A DNA stretch of 61,595 nucleotides, from contig CANQHN010000016.1 of the NCBI GenBank assembly GCA_947623745.1, positions 1 through 61,595 on the forward strand, written 5' to 3'. Both the position numbers and the translations under genes were made by a program. Shown here in pieces: positions 27,309-35,486 of the stretch. The notes below the pieces were generated by a model. That model saw only the letters and a list, made by a program, of their open reading frames with translations. It was not told the DNA's origin and ran no database searches. Position 1 is the stretch's first letter; each line of letters opens with the position of its first letter. Source of the stretch: an uncultured Oscillospiraceae bacterium. Its GTDB lineage: Bacteria > Bacillota > Clostridia > Oscillospirales > Oscillospiraceae.

Positions 27309-28897
27309 TGCGCGGGAAGTATCGCACCATTGACGATGTGCTGCGTTCCCCGTGGGCAGAGCGGCCGGCCCCAGCGGCCAGGCAGGACGCCGGGACAGAC
27401 CGGGTGCTCCGTTCCACCAAGCTGGAGGATACGATCTACGCGGATCTCCGCGGCGGAGACGAAGCGCTGGACAGGATCGAGCAGGCAGCCGGAGAAAAGC
27501 TGCGCTCTTTCCCGGCCCTGTCCCGGGATGTCTACCAGTCTTTTTACTCCCTGATGCCCAGGCGGCGGGAGGAAACGGAATTATCCACAGCGGCGCGAAA
27601 ATTCAACGCCCGTATCCTGGACCATATTACACAGAGCGAGGACTATCCCACCCTCAAAACTGTGTGCGAGGGCCGGGAATTGCCCGCGTATGAAGCGGCG
27701 TCAGAATTTATTTCCCAGACCGCCGGCGAACTGGACGACCTGCTGGGGGATGCCGGCGGGGAAAAGGGTGCGCTGAACACGCTGGAAAAGTTGGAGAAGG
27801 CGGAAGAAAAGTCTGCGGAAGAACTATCCGCTCTTCTGGAGCGGATGCGCCAGAGCAAAGAACGTAATGAAACGCTGGAGAAGGCTGTTCTCAACGCCGC
27901 CAACGCCGCCGAGAGCAAGCGGCAGCAGGCGGAGGCCGTGGGCAGGCTCATTGACGCCGAGGCTGCACGCCGTAGGGATGCCATGAGCGGCCTTGTGGCC
28001 AGGGCTGTCGGCGCTGCTGCGGAGAAGGCCGAGGAGGTACAGTGTATCCTCTCCGCCTGGAGCGACGATCCGGGTAATATGGAGAAAAATGAGGTTAACG
28101 CCGATCTGCTTGCCCTTGTCCGAAAGAGCACCGTGCTCCGGGACATCTCCAAGTATCTGGGCCGCTTCCGCGATATCCTCGCCCAGGGCAGGCGTAACGG
28201 CTATGCCTATGGCCGGGGAGAAAAGTATTCACTGGAGTTGGGAAATGACCTGTCCCGCGCCCTTAGTTCTGAGCTGTCTATGCTGGCGGCGCCGGAAACG
28301 CTCCCGCTGTTCCTGCGGAAATATCAGAGGAAACAGATCAAGCAGTATAAGCGCCGTGAACCGGTCTATAAGGGGATGGGCGACATTATCTGCTGCCTGG
28401 ATGAGTCCTCCTCCACCGAAGGCGACAGCGCCGCGTGGGGCAAGGCCGTAGCCATGACCCTGCTGGAGATCGCCGCAGAGGGCGGACGCTGTTTCGCCCT
28501 CGTCCACTTCTCCGGGCGCGACAGTTTCAAGACAGATGTTTTCCGCCCCGGCGCCTATACTGTTGCAGATAAGATAGCGGCTGCGGAGACTTTTTTAGGC
28601 GGAGGGACCAACTTTGAGTCCCCACTGCGGGAAGCCCTGCGGCTGATAGAGCAGGACGGCTTTGAAAACGCCGACATAGTGTTCATCACCGACGGTGAGT
28701 GTGCCTTACCGGAATCCTTCCGGGGGGAGCTCTTTAAGGAACAGGTAACGCGCCGGTTCACCGTGACCGGCGTACTGTTGGATCAGGGCAGCCCTGGTAT
28801 GGATTTCAGCCTGAAAGCCTTTTGTCAGAATATCTACCGCACCTCAGAGCTGATGGGCGACGAGATCGTGCGGGAGCTGGTGAATAAGCGGGTATAA
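27308..28897 (+). CDS. VWA-domain protein, partner of the MoxR-type ATPase
   Basis: 529 residues. Residues 1-350 are helical, with a long Glu/Ala/Lys-rich stretch typical of the CoxE/VWA partners of MoxR ATPases. A C-terminal VWA domain has MIDAS DESSST from Asp365, a GGGTNF loop and ITDGEC. The pair would bind and remodel a client with metal-ion-dependent recognition. The last 57 bp occur again at 29742-29798 with four synonymous changes, showing that the sequence after this gene has been replaced by recombination. Confidence 0.85.
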   Translation: MRGKYRTIDDVLRSPWAERPAPAARQDAGTDRVLRSTKLEDTIYADLRGGDEALDRIEQAAGEKLRSFPALSRDVYQSFYSLMPRRREETELSTAARKFNARILDHITQSEDYPTLKTVCEGRELPAYEAASEFISQTAGELDDLLGDAGGEKGALNTLEKLEKAEEKSAEELSALLERMRQSKERNETLEKAVLNAANAAESKRQQAEAVGRLIDAEAARRRDAMSGLVARAVGAAAEKAEEVQCILSAWSDDPGNMEKNEVNADLLALVRKSTVLRDISKYLGRFRDILAQGRRNGYAYGRGEKYSLELGNDLSRALSSELSMLAAPETLPLFLRKYQRKQIKQYKRREPVYKGMGDIICCLDESSSTEGDSAAWGKAVAMTLLEIAAEGGRCFALVHFSGRDSFKTDVFRPGAYTVADKIAAAETFLGGGTNFESPLREALRLIEQDGFENADIVFITDGECALPESFRGELFKEQVTRRFTVTGVLLDQGSPGMDFSLKAFCQNIYRTSELMGDEIVRELVNKRV

Positions 28898-28912
28898 TCG
28901 CTACAAAAAACG

Positions 28913-28941
28913 CTGCCCGGTCCCTTGATGGGACCGGGCAG
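28913..28941. terminator. 12-bp hairpin after VWA gene
   Basis: CTGCCCGGTCCC pairs with its complement around TTGAT. An A-run precedes it on the plus strand and no T-run follows, so it reads as a terminator better on the minus strand. It separates the operon from the toxin-antitoxin island. Confidence 0.6.
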
Positions 28942-28964
28942 TGGAATATTGTGAGAAGTAGCGC

Positions 28965-28992
28965 TTGAATGCTTATTAAAATGTGCTATAAT
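28965..28992 (+). promoter_or_regulatory. promoter of mntA-hepT
   Basis: TTGAAT (28965-28970), a 16-bp spacer and a consensus TATAAT (28987-28992) lie 31 bp before the MntA start. This is one of the best sigma-A promoters in the window. Confidence 0.75.
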
Positions 28993-29023
28993 TAAGATGA
29001 AATAAACAGGGAGGTAACGTCAC

Positions 29024-29326
29024 ATGGATAAAGTCTACACAGTTGACGAAATCCGTAATATTGTGGCGCCCATCGCGGCCGCCCATAGTGTGGGCCGGGT
29101 CTACCTTTTCGGTTCCTACGCCCGAGGCGATGCCACCGCGAACAGCGATATAGACCTGCGTGTAGATAAGGGGGCATTGAAGGGCCTGTTTGCCCTCGGT
29201 GCGCTGTACTCTGACTTGGAGGACAGCCTTGGGAAAAAACTTGACCTGTTGACAACGGGAAGCCTTGAACCAGCTTTTCTGCAGAAAATTGCAGGTGAGG
29301 AGGTGTTGCTTTATGCAAATCAGTGA
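29024..29326 (+). CDS. mntA: MntA-type nucleotidyltransferase antitoxin
   Basis: 100 residues of a minimal nucleotidyltransferase. The motif GS-x10-DxD is present: Gly30-Ser31 and Asp42-x-Asp44. In characterised HepT/MntA modules this enzyme adds AMP groups to the toxin's tyrosine and so neutralises it. GGGAGG precedes the ATG. The hepT gene starts inside its last bases. The tight overlap and order, antitoxin first, fit the family. Whether it stabilises the element or defends against phage cannot be told from sequence. Confidence 0.88.
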   Translation: MDKVYTVDEIRNIVAPIAAAHSVGRVYLFGSYARGDATANSDIDLRVDKGALKGLFALGALYSDLEDSLGKKLDLLTTGSLEPAFLQKIAGEEVLLYANQ

Positions 29327-29666
29327 CCGCGATACACAAATTCTCGAAAAGCTTGTCAAATACTGCATGGAGATCGAGCACGCTCACCACGAGTATAACC
29401 GCGATTATGAAACTTTCTGCAGCAACCCCACCTATCACAACGCGGTAGCTCTTTGCTTGATGCAGATTGGCGAACTGGTCGGGAAACTATCGGACGAATT
29501 TCGGTCAGAGAACACGCAGATCCCATGGCGCGCGATTCGCGGGATGCGGAATGTCGTGGCGCATGAATATGGCCATATCGACATGGAAACAGTGTGGGAA
29601 ACCGCAGAAAACGGCACATGTGAGTTAAAAGAATTCTGTCAGAAGATGCTCAACAAAAATGATTGA
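29313..29666 (+). CDS. hepT: HepT-type HEPN ribonuclease toxin
   Basis: 117 residues from ATG 29313, with GAGGAGG 11-17 nt upstream. The HEPN RNase motif Rx4HxY is complete (Arg79, His84, Tyr86 in RNVVAHEY), including the tyrosine that MntA AMPylates. It overlaps mntA by 14 bp. A 45-bp piece of a different hepT allele lies at 30593-30637, so this island has exchanged hepT sequences before. Confidence 0.88.
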   Translation: MQISDRDTQILEKLVKYCMEIEHAHHEYNRDYETFCSNPTYHNAVALCLMQIGELVGKLSDEFRSENTQIPWRAIRGMRNVVAHEYGHIDMETVWETAENGTCELKEFCQKMLNKND

Positions 29667-29686
29667 TTTATTAAACCCAATCGTCT

Positions 29687-29720
29687 AATGGCCGGGGGAG
29701 ATTCCCCCAGCCATTTTCTT
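29687..29720 (+). terminator. intrinsic terminator after hepT
   Basis: Stem AATGGC-(C/A mismatch)-GGGGGA with its complement, followed by TTTTCTT. It lies 21 bp after the hepT stop. Confidence 0.75.
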
Positions 29721-29741
29721 TGTCCTTATACGGTATTCCTA

Positions 29742-29798
29742 ACCTCAGAGCTGATGGGCGACGAGATCGTGCGGGAACTGGTGAACAAACGAGTATAA
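29742..29798 (+). pseudogene. relic of a VWA gene 3' end
   Basis: 57 bp match 28841-28897 at 53 positions, and all four differences are synonymous third bases (Glu, Asn, Lys, Arg codons), with the TAA kept. It therefore descends from a functional VWA gene. It has no start or ribosome site. It marks the place where a homologous element once joined this sequence. Confidence 0.85.
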
Positions 29799-29838
29799 AC
29801 CCGCATCATAATTATCAGCAAATATATCGTTTTATCTG

Positions 29839-29867
29839 TTGATATTTGAAGGGTAATCTGCTATATT
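29839..29867 (+). promoter_or_regulatory. promoter of phd-relE
   Basis: TTGATA (29839-29844), a 17-bp spacer and TATATT (29862-29867) lie 20 bp before the antitoxin start. Antitoxins of this family usually repress their own promoter, and the AT-rich sequence around it could hold the operator. Confidence 0.65.
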
Positions 29868-29887
29868 ATTAGTGAAGGTGAGTCAGC

Positions 29888-30211
29888 GTGTCGGATATTA
29901 CAAGCGCGATCAGGGATACGATCCCGATCACTCAGTTCAATAGAGGTCTTGCCGGAAAAATCTTCGAAGAAGTGAAACAGACTGGCGCAAAGGTTGTTAT
30001 GAAGAACAACGCCGCAGAATGTGTTTTGCTTTCTCCAGATGAGTATATCCGGCTCATGGACGAGGTGAACGACGCGAGGCTGCTGATCCTTGCATCGCAG
30101 CGTATGGAGAATTTCGACCCTGCCAAAGTTGTTTCCGGGGAAGAGTTATATCGAGAACTCGGTATTACAAAGGAGGCCCTTGAGAGCTGCGGCGAGGTGG
30201 AGATCGAATGA
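29888..30211 (+). CDS. Phd/YefM-type antitoxin
   Basis: 107 residues from GTG 29888. The N-terminal part (ITQFNRGLAGKIFEEVKQTG, then VVMKNNAAECVLLSPDEYIRLMD) follows the Phd/YefM DNA-binding fold. The C-terminal part is acidic and would wrap the toxin. It overlaps the toxin start by ATGA at 30208. Together they form a type II module, likely autoregulated at the promoter just upstream. Confidence 0.82.
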   Translation: MSDITSAIRDTIPITQFNRGLAGKIFEEVKQTGAKVVMKNNAAECVLLSPDEYIRLMDEVNDARLLILASQRMENFDPAKVVSGEELYRELGITKEALESCGEVEIE

Positions 30212-30537
30212 AGTGGGTGCTGAAATATCTGCCGGAGGCGGCGAAAGATTTCAAAAATCTGGCCGGAAATCAGCGCATTGTTGTGGCGAAGGCAATTGAC
30301 AAGGTACTGGAAAATCCGCTTCCCATACAGGAGGGCGGTTACAGAAAGCCGCTTGGAAATAAGCATGGAAGGAACCTGTCGGGGCTGCTGAAAATCAAGC
30401 TGCGCGGCACGGGCATCCGTGTTGTTTATAAGCTGATCCGAACCGAATCGGAGATGCTTGTGGTTGTCATCGGTGTCCGTGAGGATGACGATGTGTACGA
30501 AACAGCCGAGCGCCGCAGGATAAAGAACGATCTTTGA
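30208..30537 (+). CDS. RelE/ParE-superfamily toxin
   Basis: 109 residues. KYLPEAAKDFKNL at the start, the central RKPLGNKHGRNLSGLLKIKL and IRVVYKLI, and the end IGVREDDDVYETAERR match the RelE/ParE fold. Whether it cuts mRNA on ribosomes (RelE) or blocks gyrase (ParE) is not clear; the DDDVYETA ending is common in RelE/StbE-type toxins. It is the second toxin in 1.5 kb. Confidence 0.83.
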   Translation: MKWVLKYLPEAAKDFKNLAGNQRIVVAKAIDKVLENPLPIQEGGYRKPLGNKHGRNLSGLLKIKLRGTGIRVVYKLIRTESEMLVVVIGVREDDDVYETAERRRIKNDL

Positions 30538-30541
30538 ACGA

Positions 30542-30580
30542 AACCCCGCCTGACACACACATGTCAGGCGGGGTTCTTTT
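30542..30580 (+). terminator. intrinsic terminator after relE
   Basis: A 14-bp perfect stem AACCCCGCCTGACA with a six-base loop, then CTTTTG. It starts 4 bp after the toxin stop. Confidence 0.85.
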
Positions 30581-30592
30581 GTAATGTCCTGC

Positions 30593-30637
30593 CTCGAAAA
30601 GCTGGCCAAATACTGCATGGAGATTGAGCACGCTCAC
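30593..30637 (+). pseudogene. relic of a hepT 5' part
   Basis: 45 bp match hepT 29343-29387 at 42 positions. Two changes are silent and one gives Val to Ala. Only residues about 11-25 of HepT are represented. It is not translated in context. With the VWA relic it shows that several related toxin-antitoxin cassettes have passed through this site. Confidence 0.8.
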
Positions 30638-30688
30638 TGTAGGACGCATTTTTCGTGCTGTGCAAACCGTGGTTATCCGGTATAGGAA

Positions 30689-30714
30689 AGCGCGGGGCCA
30701 TCCGGCCCCGCGCT
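30689..30714 (-). terminator. terminator of the SLH gene
   Basis: An 11-bp GC-rich stem with loop ATCC (on the plus strand) lies 10 bp beyond the stop of the minus-strand gene. On the minus strand it is followed by TTTCC. It faces the relE terminator. Confidence 0.65.
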
Positions 30715-30724
30715 CTGCGGTGAG

Positions 30725-33700
30725 TCATTCTTTTGTATCTTCGATTGCCTCAACTGCGGTGGCCACCTCACAATAGCGCGTGAGGATTGCGGCCATCTCG
30801 CTACGTTTGGCAGGCCCCTTGGGGTCAAAGATGTTATCAGCCTTGCCGCTCATAACACCCTTCATGTTGCACCACGCAACCGCTTCAAAGGCCCAATCGG
30901 AGATTTGGTCCAGGTCGGTGAAGGGCAGGCGGTACATCCAATCGCCGGTGAAACCGCCGTCGCCGTACTTCTGCTCATAGCGGTACATCATGGAGGCCAT
31001 CTGCTCACGGGTGATGGGGTCGCCGGGGCCAAACAGCCCTCCGCCGTAGCCAGCCGCGATGCCCTCGCTGGTTGCCCAGCGGATGGCCTCGGCGCACCAG
31101 GCGTCCTCGCTGACATCGGAGTAGGTCATGTAGTAGTTGACCACTGGCTTGCCGCTCATGTTCCACAGCACCATGACCATCTGCGCCCGGTTGACGGTGC
31201 CCGCAGGGGCAAAGATATTGTTGCCAGTGCCCTGCATCAAGCCGTGGGCGATGACGTAATCGGTGTAGTCGTGATACCACGCTCCGGCATCCAGGTCGGT
31301 GAAGCTCAAAGAGCTGCATTTCACAAACTCGGCATCCACGGTGACTTTGCCGTAGGGCATGGTGAAGGTGTAAGTCCCGTCGCCGTTGTCGGCGACTTCC
31401 ACGGGCTTCCCGTTTCTGTCGCTGACGGTGAGAGAGTCGAAATGATACCCCTCGTCGGGCTTTACCGTCAGGGTGACTTTGTTCCCCTGCCGCACCGATG
31501 TGCGGTCAGATGTTACGCTGCCGCCCTCAAAATCGGAGGGGACGGTAACGCTGTAATAAGAGGGATAGGAACTGGAAGAGCCGGAGGAACTGGACGGCGG
31601 GGCGGTCCAGCCAACACAGAAGGGCGACAGACTTTGCACGGTAAAGCTGATGCCGTCCTCGCTGTTGGTGGGTTCCAGCTTATCCATCTCGCCGGCGTTA
31701 TCACCCGTCGAAATCATGTGGATGACGGTGAATGTATAGCTGGAATCTGTCCCTTCGGGGTAGGACAGCGTGATGGTAATGCCGGAAGCGGGGATACTGC
31801 CCTCGGGGGCGTCGTGCCAGTCCCCGGCGCCCTCCTTGACCTCCAGCTTTACGTCATAGACGGCGTAATTCGCCCCGGTGCTGACCTTTTCTGCCAGGGC
31901 CTTTATGAGTGTATCCACGTCGCTGTAATCATCGCTCAATTCGGACGGGACTTCGGTGAGCTCTCCCACCTCCAGACGCAGATCGCTGTTACATTCGCAC
32001 GTAAACGCCTCGCCTTCCTCCAGATTGTCCGGAATCTTGTGGGTGATCCTGAAGTCTGCCGTGGCCGTGACTGCATAATAGTTATCCGTTGCCGCAAAGA
32101 CAGCCTTGACCGTGTATTCGCCCGCCGTGGAGGGCTTGGCTTCTTTATAATCGTTTTGCCCCTTTACCGTGTAGGTGAATTTCACGTTCGCCGTTCCGTT
32201 GGTATCAGATTTTGCCACGGGTTTTACGCTGTCGTCGCCGCAGGTGTAGTCCACCATGGTGACGCTGCCCGTGCCGGGCTGCAAATGCGTAAAGACCGCG
32301 TAGACGATCATATCCGCGCTGACCGGATCGCCCTGCCCGAAATCCGCCTCTGTTTGTCCCGCCTTTGTGGACCAGCCCGCGAAGGTAAAGCCCGCTTTCG
32401 ACGGGTCGGCGGGGAGGGAGGCGGAGCGGTTGGAGTACCACACGACGTCAGTCTGGTCCTCGACCTTGCCGGTGATCTTGAACACCTTTTTGTCCGGGCT
32501 GGCCGTCAGCTCGGGCGTGCCGTTGCCGACGTCCTGCCCCCAGACCTGGGGCTCCTGTGCGCCCTGCTTTCCTTGCAGCAGCCACGCCACCTCGCCGGAT
32601 TTGAACGCGGCGTCGGTTTTTTTCGTTGCACCGCTGTCACTGCCGGCGCCGGTGCCCGCCGCCGCCGTGTCTTCGAGGTAATAGCAGTCTGTGCAGTCGC
32701 CTGATCCCACAACGCCGCCGATGGTATGGTTTGTGCCGGTGACGGAACCAACGTTATAGCAATTTTCGACGCTCCCGCCTCCAGCGACCCCACCGATGCA
32801 GAACATGCCGGAGATCTTGCTGGTGTTGTAGCAGTTTTTCACTGTGCCGCTGCTATACCCCACAACTCCGCCGGTGAAGCCATTGCCGTTGACCGCGCCG
32901 GTGTTGTAGCAGTTTTCCGTCGTACAATTGCTGCCGTTTATCCCCACAACTCCGCCAGTATTGCTCTCACCGGTGCCGGTCACCACTCCGGTGTTGTAAC
33001 TGTTTCGGATGGCCCCGCTACTACTGATTTGACCCGCTACACCGCCGATGATGCCCTTGCCGCTGACCGCCCTGGAGTTGCTGCAATTGATTACTGTAAT
33101 ATCATTCCCAACCCCCACAACACCGCCGACATTCGTTCCGCTGCTGGTGATATCCGCCGTGTTGTGGCAGTTTTCTATGGTGCAGTTGTTTTGGCACGTA
33201 CCAACAATTCCGCCGGTACTGCCGCCGCCATGGATTGTACCGGTGTTGCGGCAGTTTTTGATCGTGCCGCCCTGGCACTTACCGACAATTCCACCGAAGG
33301 ACGAGCTGCCCTGGACAGTGACGGCGTTACGGCAGTTGTCTATCGTACCGCCATCGCTATAGCCAACGATTCCGGCAACGTTTGAGTCGCCAGTGACTTC
33401 GCCCTCCACCGTCAGGTTTTTCACCGTACCGCCGTCGGATATATAACCAAACAGGCCTTGATAATTACTGCCCGATTGATCAATATGCAGCCCGCTGATT
33501 GTTTTGTCATTGCCGTCAAAGGTGCCCTGGAATGGGTTGTCGCGGTTTTCCCCAATCGGCGTCCACTCCTGGCTTTCCAGTTCGATATTCTCCGTCAACC
33601 TGAAAAACTTGCCTTTGCCGTGGTCAGGGTCGTTTTTGATGTACTCCCGGACCTGCTCCAGCGTGGTCTTGTTTGGAATCTCGAAGGGCTCGTCCTGCGA

Positions 33701-35158
33701 GCCATCGCCGGAGATGGGCCACGGCTCCTTGTTCGCCGTCAGCACCGGGCGGCCCAAAAACGGGTCGTTCGTCCAGCCCTCGCCGAGGTCTTTCGCGAGG
33801 GACCGGAACTCGTCCTCCGATTTTGATTCTGTACCGGCTGCGCCGCCGCTGCCTACGCCGTTATCCGCTGTGCTCGCAAGGAAATAGCATTTTTCGTAAG
33901 TACTGTGCCCGCTGGTGCCTGCTCCTACAATGCCTCCACATGATCCTGCGTCGGTAACTTCACCAACGTTGTAGCAGTTTTTGAAAGCGTGGCCCGTATC
34001 GTCTCCTGCAATGCCGCCTGCGCAGTTTGTGCCGCTGACCGCGCCGGCGTTATAACAATCTGAAATATTACCGGAGTTATGCCCTACGATGCCGCCTGCG
34101 CGCTCTGCGTCGCTGATCGAGCCGGTATTGTAGCAATCTGACACCGTGGCACGGTTCCACCCCACAATGCCGCCTGTATAGCCACCACCTTCAATCTCGC
34201 AGGCGCTGTGGCAGCCGGTAATCGTTCCATAGCTTGTTCCCGCGATGCCGCCCACCTCACTATTACTGCTGGATGCTTTGATGTATCCGCTGACGCCCAG
34301 GTTTTTCACTGTACCTTCTGAATTGATATACCCGAACAGGCCCACATTATCAGCAAAGATATCAATATACAGCCCGCTGACGGTATGATTGTTGCCGTCG
34401 AAGGAGCCTTTGAATCGGGTGCCGTCGTTCCCTATCGGCATCCACGGGTTCTCCGCGCTGCCGTCCAGGTTAATGTCCGCCATCAGCCTGAAGTACGTAT
34501 TCTCGCAGTCTTGCCCGCCGTTCACATATACACTCAACTGCTTCAGCTGATCCGCCGTGGAAATCTCATACGGTTCATCTTCCGATGTGCCCGTGCCGGG
34601 CAAATCATTCGGAAATACCATAGGCATAGGTATATCCGCCCCGGCCATATCGTCCAGAGTCAGCAGAGCCTCCACTGCCGCCAGATAGCGGGTGATGTCC
34701 AGGGCGTCCAGCTCCCCGTCCTCCAGGGCCAGCTTCGCCTCGTCGATTGCTTCAAGCTGGGCCTCCACGTCAGCGCGGTTATCCTCGTTTATGTCCTCAG
34801 CGTCGGGCAGGGCGTCGATGAGAGCCTGCACCTGTTCCAGCGTGGAGGAAGCGTCCAGCGCAAGCAGGGCCGCTACCGCCGCATCATAGCGGGCGGTGTC
34901 CAGCGTCGCCGCCTCGTCCCCGGTCAGCTCCAGTATGGCCGCGTCGATGGCGTCGATCTGCGCCTGCACGTCCGCCCGCGTCTCGTCGGTGATTTCCTCC
35001 GCGTCGGGCAGCTCGTCGATGAGGGCCTGTACCTGCTCCACAGCAGTCTGCCCCGTCGCTCCGCCGGCTTCCTCTGCCAAGGCCGCCGCAGGCAGCAGGG
35101 TAAGAAGCAGCACCACGGACAGCAAGCCCGCCAGCCATTGTCTTATAACACGCTTCAT
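30725..35158 (-). CDS. SLH-domain surface protein with GLUG repeats
   Basis: 1477 residues, exported. The start MKRVIRQWLAGLLSVVLLLT is a clear signal peptide with GGGGGA upstream. The longer reading frame adds 51 residues without a ribosome site. Two related helical repeats (LIDELPDAEEI type, about 35-150) come first. Two blocks of GLUG-type repeats (GGIVGYSDGGTIDNC pattern, about 180-820) follow, then an InlB-type repeat (GFTFAGWST, about 900-950), an MBG-like and a bacterial-repeat domain, and three SLH domains (about 1283-1470, FTDLDAGAWYHDY, ITREQMASMMYRYE). SLH domains bind secondary cell-wall polymers non-covalently. It is probably an adhesin cargo of the element. Its promoter region carries two palindromes and direct repeats. 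Confidence 0.92.
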   Translation of the reverse strand: MKRVIRQWLAGLLSVVLLLTLLPAAALAEEAGGATGQTAVEQVQALIDELPDAEEITDETRADVQAQIDAIDAAILELTGDEAATLDTARYDAAVAALLALDASSTLEQVQALIDALPDAEDINEDNRADVEAQLEAIDEAKLALEDGELDALDITRYLAAVEALLTLDDMAGADIPMPMVFPNDLPGTGTSEDEPYEISTADQLKQLSVYVNGGQDCENTYFRLMADINLDGSAENPWMPIGNDGTRFKGSFDGNNHTVSGLYIDIFADNVGLFGYINSEGTVKNLGVSGYIKASSSNSEVGGIAGTSYGTITGCHSACEIEGGGYTGGIVGWNRATVSDCYNTGSISDAERAGGIVGHNSGNISDCYNAGAVSGTNCAGGIAGDDTGHAFKNCYNVGEVTDAGSCGGIVGAGTSGHSTYEKCYFLASTADNGVGSGGAAGTESKSEDEFRSLAKDLGEGWTNDPFLGRPVLTANKEPWPISGDGSQDEPFEIPNKTTLEQVREYIKNDPDHGKGKFFRLTENIELESQEWTPIGENRDNPFQGTFDGNDKTISGLHIDQSGSNYQGLFGYISDGGTVKNLTVEGEVTGDSNVAGIVGYSDGGTIDNCRNAVTVQGSSSFGGIVGKCQGGTIKNCRNTGTIHGGGSTGGIVGTCQNNCTIENCHNTADITSSGTNVGGVVGVGNDITVINCSNSRAVSGKGIIGGVAGQISSSGAIRNSYNTGVVTGTGESNTGGVVGINGSNCTTENCYNTGAVNGNGFTGGVVGYSSGTVKNCYNTSKISGMFCIGGVAGGGSVENCYNVGSVTGTNHTIGGVVGSGDCTDCYYLEDTAAAGTGAGSDSGATKKTDAAFKSGEVAWLLQGKQGAQEPQVWGQDVGNGTPELTASPDKKVFKITGKVEDQTDVVWYSNRSASLPADPSKAGFTFAGWSTKAGQTEADFGQGDPVSADMIVYAVFTHLQPGTGSVTMVDYTCGDDSVKPVAKSDTNGTANVKFTYTVKGQNDYKEAKPSTAGEYTVKAVFAATDNYYAVTATADFRITHKIPDNLEEGEAFTCECNSDLRLEVGELTEVPSELSDDYSDVDTLIKALAEKVSTGANYAVYDVKLEVKEGAGDWHDAPEGSIPASGITITLSYPEGTDSSYTFTVIHMISTGDNAGEMDKLEPTNSEDGISFTVQSLSPFCVGWTAPPSSSSGSSSSYPSYYSVTVPSDFEGGSVTSDRTSVRQGNKVTLTVKPDEGYHFDSLTVSDRNGKPVEVADNGDGTYTFTMPYGKVTVDAEFVKCSSLSFTDLDAGAWYHDYTDYVIAHGLMQGTGNNIFAPAGTVNRAQMVMVLWNMSGKPVVNYYMTYSDVSEDAWCAEAIRWATSEGIAAGYGGGLFGPGDPITREQMASMMYRYEQKYGDGGFTGDWMYRLPFTDLDQISDWAFEAVAWCNMKGVMSGKADNIFDPKGPAKRSEMAAILTRYCEVATAVEAIEDTKE

Positions 35159-35290
35159 AGAGATATCCCCCTTATGACTCATTGCGGATTCTGTTTCGGA
35201 TTCGGAATGATCCTTGCGGTGAACACCGCACCCTGCCGCCGCAATCAGCGACGTGCGCCAAATGTACCTTTTATAGTTTTCAAAAGGAAT

Positions 35291-35331
35291 TATGCGCGTA
35301 TATACGCGCATAGCCGTAATATTACGGCTAT
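35291..35331. promoter_or_regulatory. two adjacent perfect 22-bp palindromes
   Basis: Palindrome 1 (35291-35312, half-site TATGCGCGTAT) and palindrome 2 (35310-35331, half-site ATAGCCGTAAT) are both perfect and overlap by 3 bp. They lie 133-173 bp upstream of the SLH gene start. As DNA they could be operators. As RNA they would form a double stem in the 5' leader. Confidence 0.75.
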
Positions 35332-35383
35332 GAATCTTCTTTGGCTATACATAGTTATAATATCACGCTTTCCGCCAAACTGC

Positions 35384-35419
35384 AATGACTTTCACGAAAG
35401 AATAATGACTTTTACGAAA
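35384..35419 (-). repeat. 16-bp direct repeat, 20-bp period, upstream of SLH gene
   Basis: AATGACTTTCACGAAA (35384-35399) and AATGACTTTTACGAAA (35404-35419) differ at one base. On the minus strand each reads TTTCGTRAAAGTCATT. Two helical turns between copies suit a dimeric or tandem-binding activator. The TTCGTRAAA core recurs three times at 54109-54141. The other sequence in 35159-35486 shows an imperfect 12-bp hairpin near 35452-35483 and nothing else I recognise. Confidence 0.65.
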
Positions 35420-35486
35420 TGCCGGGCTGCAAAATCCGCCATTTGGCCCATGGGAAATTCGTCTCACCGTGTAAGATGAATTTCCG

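Noticed and set aside
30905-32704. Plus-strand ORF (599 codons) opposite the SLH gene
   Set aside because: It mirrors the GLUG and SLH repeats in the antisense frame and has no promoter, ribosome site or recognisable domain. 34385-35479 is rejected for the same reason.
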